Shown in pieces: positions 1 through 8,103 of a stretch of 22,500 bases of DNA. The notes under the pieces are model-generated. The model did no database searches and was not told the DNA's origin. It worked only from the letters and a program-made list of their open reading frames with translations. Both the position numbers and the translations under genes were made by a program. The stretch is from Chromera velia (lineage: Eukaryota; Sar; Chromeraceae). Within the stretch, counting starts at the first letter, position 1; the number at the start of each line of letters is the position of its first letter. The stretch is from contig JAHBMJ010003737.1 of assembly GCA_018398765.1 (NCBI GenBank), positions 1 through 22,500 of the forward strand, read 5' to 3'.

Positions 1-691
1 GAAATTGCCCTCTCAGGGCAACCAGTAGAGTGAATGTCATAAACCCAAGAAAAAGTAAAGAAGCCAATCCTCTAAGCTTTTGATAAAGCCTACTTTCATC
101 GCTGGAGAGCAAGTCTGTGTCACAGTGATGGGAGAGAAGCGGCACTAGGTCGTGCTCTGATTAACTTGAAACATTTGACGGAAAGCCGATTTTGGGAGCC
201 GATTTTAGATTGGCCAACCATGTGACGGCCCCGGAAGGCAAGCTACGCGTTGCGGGCCAGGGCCCAGCCGGCCACCAAGGCCAAAAAGCACTTCCCGGCT
301 GCGCATGGCTGCGCGCCGACCCATCAAAATGCCGATCTGAAAAATTCTCAGTCAGGTCTTCAGAAAGTTCTCCTCCAGTCAGAAAGTCGGGTCAACAGAA
401 TAGGCCTCTATCCATAAAATTTTGTTGTCAAGCGTTCTATTGCATTGTATTGGAAGGCTTGACAACGACGAAATCGTGTTCAGCTTGTTATTCTAGAACC
501 TCATTTTTGGAGGGGTTACAGATTCTAGAGTTTCATCCCCCTCTGGTATCTGTGTTGGCTGAACACCTCTGGTTGCTCGTGGGAGTGGTTCCCTCAGTGC
601 AATGGAGTTGTACAAGAATTAGAAGGGTTGCTAGACTGGTTTGGATTGCTCAATCAGGTCAGTTCGTTTTGTGTTATTCCACCAGCAACAG
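1..691. other. Intergenic sequence, no supported gene
   Basis: I see no exon with convincing coding character here. A 201-codon open frame covers 192-797 on the plus strand, but it has a random-looking composition and runs straight into the foldback repeat. A GC-rich patch lies at about 225-320 inside more AT-rich DNA. It may be the edge of a mobile-element relic, but there is no diagnostic protein motif. Confidence 0.5.
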
Positions 692-879
692 GGGGGGTGG
701 ACCCTCTCGCAGGGATACGAAACAACCGAGTTTCGTACCCCTGGTGGAGGAGGGGGGTCCGACCTGCTCTGCAGGTTTGCGTCCAAAATGTGTCTAGGAG
801 TGTTAGGTCGGACCCCCCCCCTCCGCCAGGGGTATGAAACTCGGCTGTTTCGTACCCCTACGAGAGGGTCTACCCCCCC
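692..879. repeat. Foldback element with two ~74-bp inverted arms
   Basis: The left arm (692-765) and right arm (805-879) are near-perfect reverse complements with a loop of about 39 bases. Both arms carry a G-run, then GACCCTCTCG, a block with TACGAAAC and GTTTC, CCCCTGG and GGTCCGACCT; differences are scattered single bases and G-run lengths. Inside the left arm there is a second, smaller palindrome, ACGAAAC-AACCGA-GTTTCGT, so the DNA or RNA could form nested hairpins. There is no internal coding sequence and no clear target-site duplication. A MITE-like or foldback transposon, or a hairpin-RNA source, would all fit. Confidence 0.75.
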
Positions 880-1249
880 TCCCAGTGAGGGAATTAAAAA
901 AATCTTGTTTACAGAGATGAGCTTTCTTGGTGCATGCAGAAGGCTTTGTATGATATCTGTGAGTGTTTGTGTGTGGTTGCAACCTGGCCATTGTGGTTGC
1001 TGAGCGACTGACCGGTCTACCCTCGGTAAGGCAAAAAACTGTCGTCTCCCTTTGCGTGTGTTACTCACCCCTTCCCCCCTTCTCTGCTCTTTGCAGATCG
1101 TTGGTTTTATTTAGGAGATGTTTGTTCTGGGCCCCAGGCTTTCTTCAACTTCTCTAGAGATAGGTCTTTATATCTTCGTTGCGGCCGCAGTCTTCAGACT
1201 GCGAAAAGGAGTAGCGCCCATACGTGCTGAGCCTGTGTTTTTTTCTACC
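880..1249. other. Intergenic sequence, no supported gene
   Basis: A T/G-rich stretch between the foldback element and the minisatellite. I see no exon or RNA gene in it. Confidence 0.4.
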
Positions 1250-1980
1250 GGCCTGACTGCCTCCAAAATTTTGCCCTTCTTGCCTGCTTGACTGCCCTTT
1301 AGCTTTCAGCCTTTCTGTCTGGCTAAATGCTTTCCTAATTTTGGCCTTTTCGCCCACCCTATTGCCTTCCTAATTTCGGCCTTCGCCGCGCTCCCAATTT
1401 CGGTCTTCATGCCTACCCAATTGCCTTCCCAATTTCGGCCTTCTTACCTGCCTGACTGCCTTCCAGAGTTTTACATTCCTGCCATGCTGACTGCTTTCCG
1501 ATTTGGGCCTTCTTGCCTGCCTGACTGCCCTCCAAATTTTGGTCTTTCTGTTTGCCTCAATGCTTTCCAAATTTCGGCCTTTCTGTCTGCCTGACTGACT
1601 TCGCAATTTCGGCCTTCCTGCCTGTCCGGTTGGCTTCCCAATTTCGGCTTTCTTGCCTGCCTGATTGCCTTCCCTATTTCGGCCTTCCTTCCCACCCAAG
1701 TTTCCTCCTAACGCCTCCTAATTTTGGTCATCCTGCTTACCCGATGGCCTTCCCAATTTTGTTCTTCCTGCTGGCCTGACTGTCTTCCCAAGTTTGGCCT
1801 TCTTGTGTGTCTGACTGCCTCCCAGAGTTCGTTCTTTCTGCCCACATGTCTGCTTTCCAATTTTGGTCTTCTTGGTGGCCTGACTGCTTTCCAATTTCGG
1901 CCTTCCTGCCCGCCTGATTGCTTTCCCAATTTCGGCTTTCCTGCCCACCCGATTGCTTTCCCAATTTTGGTCTTCCTGCT
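1250..1980. repeat. 36-bp-period minisatellite, about 20 copies
   Basis: Degenerate tandem repeats with a unit close to GCCTTCCCAATTTCGGCC plus TTCCTGCCTGCCTGATTG (36 bases). Because 36 is a multiple of three and the unit lacks stops in several frames, overlapping open frames of 60-109 codons appear on both strands; on the minus strand they read as a 12-residue Arg/Lys/Gln/Gly-rich periodic peptide (for example GRKAEIGKAIRQ). Frames change along the array and both strands are open, so this looks like repeat-driven openness rather than a maintained gene. A divergent repeat-protein pseudogene cannot be excluded. Confidence 0.8.
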
Positions 1981-2593
1981 TTCATATATCATTCTAATGT
2001 AAATTAAAGATACAAGTTGTGTTTGCATGCATGCTTTTATGTATATTCTGGCGATTCAACTGACTTTCTGTTTGTGTGTACGTATTTCTGCAGGTGGTGT
2101 TCATGGGTATACATGTTTGATATATACTGAGATGCCCCCCCCTACCCCTAACACGCCCGCCGTTGAGCAGTGCCTCATATGAATTGAAAACAAAACAGTT
2201 GTAATTATGAGAAGAAATGCTTCAATCGGATCGATTCAGAGCCATTCAGATGCATTTCTTATGATGTTTTCGTCTTAGCGTTAATTTATGATGATAAGTA
2301 CCAGACAATTTATGGTTTTGAAAAAATATATACTCTATATATACATTTTTTTATTTCATTTTTTAAACATCTTACTAAGCTTAAGTAGTCTTAAATAAAT
2401 TATGAAAATCAATTAGTTTAAAGGTTAAACTATCTATTTTAATGTTTTAAAAACTCAATTTTTCAAAGTCACTTTCCAGTACAAAAGTTTCAATTGTCAG
2501 TACAGTCAGTTCCGGACGGATGTTCCCCAGTTCCCCCTCGTTGATGGAGACGAGGAAGAACTTGCAGACAGGCCGGTGTGCTTTCTTTGGGCC
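1981..2593. other. AT-rich intergenic stretch
   Basis: After the minisatellite the sequence becomes strongly AT-rich (especially 2270-2470, with TATATATAT and runs of A/T). No coding exon is seen. This segment lies downstream of the minus-strand gene's stop codon at 2594-2596, so it probably holds that gene's 3' untranslated region and polyadenylation region. Confidence 0.45.
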
Positions 2594-5500
2594 TTACCCG
2601 CCCGGGGAGCTGCACAAGCATGCAAGCGGGGGAGAAAAACAGAGATATGCATGAACGACAGGGAAAGGAAGAGGGGGGGGAAGAATAGTTCTCACAGTTG
2701 CACTTACGAGTAATGCGGCCGATGCATTGGTGCATACATGGAAACGCAGCGTCGAATATTATTTCGATCATTTGATCAAGCGTTATGGGCGGGCAGCCGG
2801 AATAGAGATGATCGGGCAAAAGGGGGTAAGCGAAAGTATGGAAGGACAAAAGGGGGACCAAAAAAAGCATTTTCCCTCCATTTTATCATTCTTGACTTCC
2901 CCTCATTACCCGCAGTGGGAATTCTTATCCGATTCATAGCCCATCTTCTTCTTCTTGACGTTGATCAGCGACTCCAGACAGCCTGGGGCGTTCAGACGCT
3001 CCATCTAAGTCTCCGTGCTGCAGGTGATACAAAGAGAGAAGGAAGGGAAGGACAAAGGTGCAGGATTCCGAACTCCGCCTCCTTTCTTCATCATAACGAA
3101 TGTGCCGTTGTACTTCGAGAGAAAGAAAGAAAAGGGGTGGACAGAAAGAAGAAAAAAGAAGATGGGAGTCAAGCTTGTTCCTTCACTTTGTCTTCCTGGC
3201 CTGAAACGGGAAAGTGAGTGAATCAAAATGGCGTGGGCAGTGTTAAGGGGATGTTTGGAAAACAATTCGAGTCATCCATTATTAATAACTCATCCGTGAG
3301 CTGACTCTCCGGCCAGTCATCATCCCATTCATCCAAACACCCACCGTACTCACTCTGTCACAGGTCATGCACCCGCAGTGCACACACGTACACCCATGCA
3401 CGTCGATCAATTCCAGGAACGAAACGATAGAAGGAAAAAGAAAAATCAACAGAAACACAACTCAACAATCACGCCAGCTCAGCTCACCATCTCGTTGTCG
3501 CCATTTGTTGCGTCCACCAACGCCATGGCCACGGTGACCTCGCGCGACAGCTTCTCCTTTTTCAAGAAGCGGCGGTCCGTGCAAGGACTCAATTGGCGGC
3601 CTTCCCATCCTCAGGCCGCTGTTTGGTCATGGCCTCAACCAGCTGTCCTTCGACCATTCGGCCGTCCTCGTGGCGCCTCTGCAAGTGCACATGAAAGGCA
3701 GTTAGTATTATTCTATTCTCTTAAACTTTTTTTTTTATGGCAACGTCCATTCTTTTCTTGCTTCTTGGAGTCGTTTGGCGTGTCAGCAAGAAGTTCCCAA
3801 AAAGAATTTTCTTCGTTCGCCCCCCTGTGCTTCGTCCGTTGTTTCGTTTCTAAGACTTCTGTCTTTCTATCTGCCTCTGTCTCTTTCCCCCACCTCTCTC
3901 TCGCCCCCACCCTCTAATTTATCTTCCCCCCTTTTCACCCCTTTCAAAAATTTATTCACCACTTCTCTCCTCTGTAGCGTACAGTCTGTCCTCCCTCTCT
4001 TACTCACGTCTATCTATATGTACACGGCGTCAAGGGCCTCCCGGAGCCTCTGCACCCGGCCTCGTGAGAGGCATCCCGGCAGGACCCCCCGCCTTTGGCC
4101 CATTCCTTGAGCGCCTCCTTCCTGACGCGTACATGTGTCCCGACCGTACAGGGGAGGGAATCCCACCGCCAGAAGGTTTCTAATCCCTCTTTTACGACTG
4201 CAGGCAAGAGAGGGACGGGGTAGGAAAGGAGACAAAGCGAACAGAGGGGACAAAGATGTGACGGGCATCAGTGAATATCAGTGAGTGAACAAACAAAGCT
4301 GAAAAGGATCAGGCGGCTCGATCAGGGATCATCCAGCAAAAATTTAATGAGAAGGCAATAAGTCAGGAATCACGGCGGGAGGGACAGAAGAAACCCGCAA
4401 AAGAAGCAGACATGTCAAAAGAGCGCTTCCTTTGTTCTCCCTCTCGAGGTGCTTTGGGGTCACTAGACGCAGCTCACGACCGCAACACTTACAGAGAATG
4501 TCCCCCTTTTGAAAATAGCTTCCCTCAGTACCATCCTTCTCTCCTTCTTTCTTCCATTGTCGGTCTTCTACCTGTTTACTTATTTTTTCGTTCGTCTGTT
4601 TATCGAAGAGGGTCTCTATTTTTCCCTCATTTCTTCATTCACTCTTGGCCTGTCTGAATTCACTTCGATTTCTCTGCGGGTCTCTTCGAAGACGCGGTTT
4701 TTCTTCTCCGTGCTGCTCTGAAGTGTTTGTGGATGTGTCTGCTAACCTCTGCAAAAGGATCGGGGGGCGACCCTGCTCTCTGCCGCGACCGCCTCTTCAG
4801 TGGTGGTCAGTGACTGCCTGCGCGGCCACTGCAGTCAAAAGAACAAAGAGGAGAATGCTCAAAGAGAGAAGACAATAGAATAAAATGCAACCGGAGAAGA
4901 ACAAGGAGAGCACTGCAGAGGACCAATGGAAGATCGAGACAGGAGACGCGGGGGAGAAAGAAATGAGAGAGAGAGACAGAAAGAGAGAGAGAGACAGAGA
5001 AGGGGGTCAGCGGGCCGTTTGCAGGACGCAAAAAAATTCAATGAAGCTTCTTACAAAAACGAAATGCTGGCATTTCCTTCCATGCACTTTGCTGCATATC
5101 AGAAAGCGAAAGACGCTCTCCCGAAGATCTGCAAAAAAAATAGTTGACAGTCGTATAGAATGCCCAGAAAAGCACAAGACTAAACTTGGTGCACAGAACA
5201 TCTTCGGGCAACCCACATGAAACAAGGCAAGATGTGGGTGGAGAAAACCAGATGCGTACCTGATTCGCAGCACGGCAGGGCAAACTGTACGTACGCATGC
5301 GTCAGTCACCTCAAGGAAGGATCGATGATCTCCCTCCGCCCGAGCGAACTTGAACTTCTCCTTCCTTCCACGATTCAATTCAGAGCTCTCTTCCGCCTTC
5401 TCAAGACCATAGACATTCCTGCAGAGAGACAAGAAGAACATCATCGATAAGCAAAAAACAATGTCTCCGTCTCGCGCTTATCCCTACTGGGTGGGCGGGC

Positions 5501-5604
5501 AGGGCACTAAGCGTTTGGGATTCCTGAAAGACGTACGTCTACCTATACGCATACATGATGTCTGAACATAAAAGGAGGTAGGACAGCGAAATAGAAGAGA
5601 GGCA

Positions 5605-5638
<34 letters not shown>

Positions 5639-5641
5639 GAG

Positions 5642-5688
<47 letters not shown>

Positions 5689-6823
5689 TTTTCTCACACC
5701 CACACACATGCTTCTTGCATAGGCATAGCGAGGCGAAAGACAGAACACTCACACACATACACACGTGAGGGGGGGAGGGTAGTCGAGGGACGTTAAAGGA
5801 AAAAAAGAAAATTTCAGAGAACGAGACCACCCGAATCGATCGCCCTTTTCTGTCTCGTTCACCGTTGTTCATCCCACTCTCCTCTCCGTTGTCTTCCCCC
5901 TCTCCAAGAAGACACAGACCGACAGGACAGACTGAACACACGAAACTTTAGAAGAAAGAGAAAGAGAAAGAGAGAAGAGTAGCCGCTTCACTAACCTCTC
6001 CGTGGGGCCCTCTTGCACAGTCGCCGCAGATGCAAACATACGGGAGGCAGAGGGGCAAAGACACAAAAGAAGCAGAACACAAAATGAGGTTTTGTCATCT
6101 TTCTTCTCCGTAGACCCAGTGAACTGATTCCTTCCATACAGGTGAAGGGAGGTACTCTAGAAAGGGGCGAGGACTTTTCAGTCCTCAACTTTTGGAAGTC
6201 TGAATCGTCATCATCCACGACTTCATTCATTTCTTCCAAAAGTTATGACGATCGACTCCGACCGGGAGTACTTTAGCTCCCGCAATGGAGGTTGCATGGA
6301 CGTTGACGATCAGTACGTAGCCCTGGCGGGTGTTCATAAATCTGTTGTTGGCACTGGTAGAGATTGACAGGGAACTCAACATCGTGAGTATCAACCAAAT
6401 CATCTCTGAACTGAACACAGCAGACGAAGAGTTCAACAATAAAGAAGGAAAAACTGACGGACCTTCTCTGAATGTATCTGAAGAGTGGATCGAAGACCGA
6501 ATTTCCATCCGCCAGTCTTGAAGGAAGGCTGTCAGACACGAGTCCAGGTCCATGCACCTTTTTCTGTCTGTGTCTGCCTGCATGGGAGGAGGCCGCCTGT
6601 CGACCCATGCAGCGACTATATGCAGAGTGTCTCCGACTCTCATGTAATCACACGAGGACTCGAGGTTTAATAGTCAGGTGAGGACCTAATACATCAGCAG
6701 ATCCGCTGCTTTGAGAGACAGGGAGGGAGAAGAAAAGCCGAGACAACAGAAAGAGAGAAGCAGTCAAAGAAAATCCCAATGAGCATCCGTGGCCCTATAG
6801 ACGTTCTCACAGTCACCGAAGTG

Positions 6824-6856
<33 letters not shown>

Positions 6857-6864
6857 TACACTCA

Positions 6865-6937
<73 letters not shown>

Positions 6938-7516
6938 ACACAAGCGAAGCGGACGGGTCGACACCCCAGGGCAGCCTGTCTCATGAGGGCCACATTCCTG
7001 GCTTTCTGGAGCTGCAAAACAAAACAGATCACATCCCGTCTCTCTGCCTCTTTTCCCCTTTCTCTGTCTCTCTCTCACACAGTGCTGCATCAACACACGT
7101 TTGACTCCGCACAAACGATTAATCCCTTCACTTCTGATCAGTGCAGCTCTCTCATGAAAAAGGAAAACAAAGCGGCGACAGAAAGGGGACGATGCACGAG
7201 GGGGGATAACAGGACTGAGACGGCGGATAATCTAAGAGACGGAGAGTAAAGAAGAAACAACACTAGTCGAAGGGGGCAAAAAAGAAAAGAAAGAGTAAAG
7301 GAAATATGTGAAAGAAAACGGCAACAAGAAAATAAAGTGCACAGAGAAAGATCTGATCGCCCTCCGCTGGGTCCCTGCCTGCCTCTCAACCCTTCCTCAC
7401 CAGGTCGGCACGGGCCAATGGGGCAAATGAAGTGCGGGCTGGAAACAGCAACGCCCCAGTTCGCTCAACACCTTGACGGCCTCCTGAGAAGCAGCCGGCA
7501 CTTTGTCATTGAAGCA
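2594..7516 (-). CDS. Multi-exon hypothetical protein gene (orphan), 5' end unresolved
   Basis: I do not recognise this protein. Exons read by eye (minus strand, high to low): 7401-7516, 6942-7011 (donor in a TG repeat, exact end uncertain), 6463-6577, 6317-6403, 6190-6232, 5260-5418, 5055-5128, an uncertain one starting at 4828, 4664-4717, 4493-4523, about 4024-4197, 3488-3678, 2910-3004 and 2594-2609. Nearly all have a GT donor and an AG acceptor, often TGCAG after a pyrimidine tract. Phases agree from 6577 to 5055 and from 4717 to the start of 4197. The last intron joins SDKNSHCG to a 16-base exon giving SPGG and a TAA stop. Recognisable-quality segments include LTAFLQDWRMEIRSS, DLVDTHDVEFPVNLYQCQQQ, an acidic VVDDDDSDF run, FKFARAEGDHRSFLEV, LETFWRWDSLPC and ALVDATNGDNEM. 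The protein is hydrophilic with no obvious membrane segment. Problems: the 7401-7516 exon does not join 6942-7011 in phase; the join around 4828 is uncertain; 3488-3678 needs a frame change. The start codon lies upstream of 7516; ATGs near 7600-7660 are possible. A pseudogene is an alternative. Confidence 0.55.
3488..3678 (-). CDS. Exon of the orphan gene with an internal frame break
   Basis: The acceptor CACTTGCAG precedes 3678 and the donor ATG|GTGAGC follows 3488. The first part is open as RRHEDGRMVEGQLVEAMTKQ and continues to a TGA in the AATTGA near 3590. The second part is open in another frame and reads SPCTDRRFLKKEKLSREV then ALVDATNGDNEM, and this frame joins in phase 0 to the next exon (2910-3004). 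No standard GT-AG intron lies between the two parts. Either there is a small indel (assembly error or true mutation), or the exon starts at an internal AG and the first part is not coding. Confidence 0.45.
4965..5001. repeat. GA-rich microsatellite
   Basis: Imperfect (GA)n with interspersed CA, lying in an intron of the minus-strand gene. On the coding strand it is a CT-rich tract. Confidence 0.8.
5610..5686. repeat. (CT)n microsatellite with a short inverted break
   Basis: About 77 bases of CT dinucleotides interrupted once by AGAGAG at about 5638-5643, so the tract can fold on itself. It sits in an intron of the minus-strand gene, where it reads as GA. The open frames through it encode only Arg-Glu or Ser-Leu repeats and are not genes. 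Confidence 0.9.
6824..6942. repeat. (CA)n/(CT)n compound microsatellite
   Basis: Two CA tracts separated by a CT tract (about 6863-6880). On the minus strand it begins right at the proposed donor of the exon 6942-7011, so the 5' end of that intron is a (TG)n run and the splice position is ambiguous within the repeat. Confidence 0.9.
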
Positions 7517-8103
7517 CTGCAATAGAAACCAGATGAAGCAAGTTGCTGAGGTTCTCACAGACCGCTGCATGCGATCATCTGAGATCTTTCGACATTCTTT
7601 CGACGTCGACTCGACGAAACGTCATGTGAAATCCTGAAATTGCACGCGGATTCATATTTTTTGTGAATGGTTAGATCCGCTTCTCATATATATATGGGGA
7701 CGCGGCATGCATGAAAAAAAAAAAAAAAAACCCTCAATCAATTTTGTGAAATGACGCCAGCCATCGCCAGCCTTCCGCGCGCATAAAGATCCGCGCAGAG
7801 ACGGAGACGGCCAGGCATCACGTGCCAATAATCAGATCATATCAGATCCGTAGACGTATATACGGTGCTCCCAATACCTCTCAATCCCTCTTAGCAGCCT
7901 CTACTAAAGAAAGGAAGGCGTCCAGAGCACTTGATACGATTATACAGCTGCCACAAGATTTTTCTGTAGCTTAGTTGCAGACGGATGAAACCTTCTACAG
8001 ATACATTCTTCCACGAGATTTCATCGAAGCCAAATTATTGAAGAGTGGGTCTTCTTCAACGAGCCATCTGATTCCTTCCGTTCATGCAGTGACGAGAGGT
8101 GCC
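7517..8103. promoter_or_regulatory. Divergent intergenic / probable shared promoter region
   Basis: About 590 bases separate the most upstream minus-strand exon seen and the plus-strand ATG at 8104. It contains a TATATATAT run at about 7688-7696, GGCATGCATG followed by an A17-18 run at about 7704-7730, and a TATATACGGTG block at about 7857. These could be core-promoter elements, but none is diagnostic. GCATGCA-type motifs are known AP2-factor sites in some apicomplexans; their meaning here is inference. An acceptor-like TTAGTTGCAG ends at 7980, so part of this region could be an intron of the plus-strand gene. Confidence 0.35.

Noticed and set aside
192-797. 201-codon plus-strand open frame
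   Set aside because: It runs into the foldback repeat, has no splice logic, homology-like motif or coding periodicity that I can see, and other frames there are equally open.
631-1068. Opposing open frames over the foldback region
   Set aside because: The frames on both strands are produced by the inverted G/C-run arms and give low-complexity peptides.
1370-2028. Minus-strand basic repeat-protein open frames
   Set aside because: They follow the 36-base minisatellite period, change frame repeatedly and are mirrored by plus-strand openness, so I treat them as repeat artefacts.
2706-2760. Minus-strand segment with CMHQC (CX3C) and a GTAAGT donor, resembling a small Tim motif
   Set aside because: There is no acceptor close upstream and no second CX3C; the gene's 3' exons join in phase without it.
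5311-5418. Possible DEAH-helicase C-terminal motif (EGDH in FARAEGDHRSFLEV)
   Set aside because: The resemblance to the EGDHLTLLNVY-type motif is short, and no helicase core motifs are found in the other exons.
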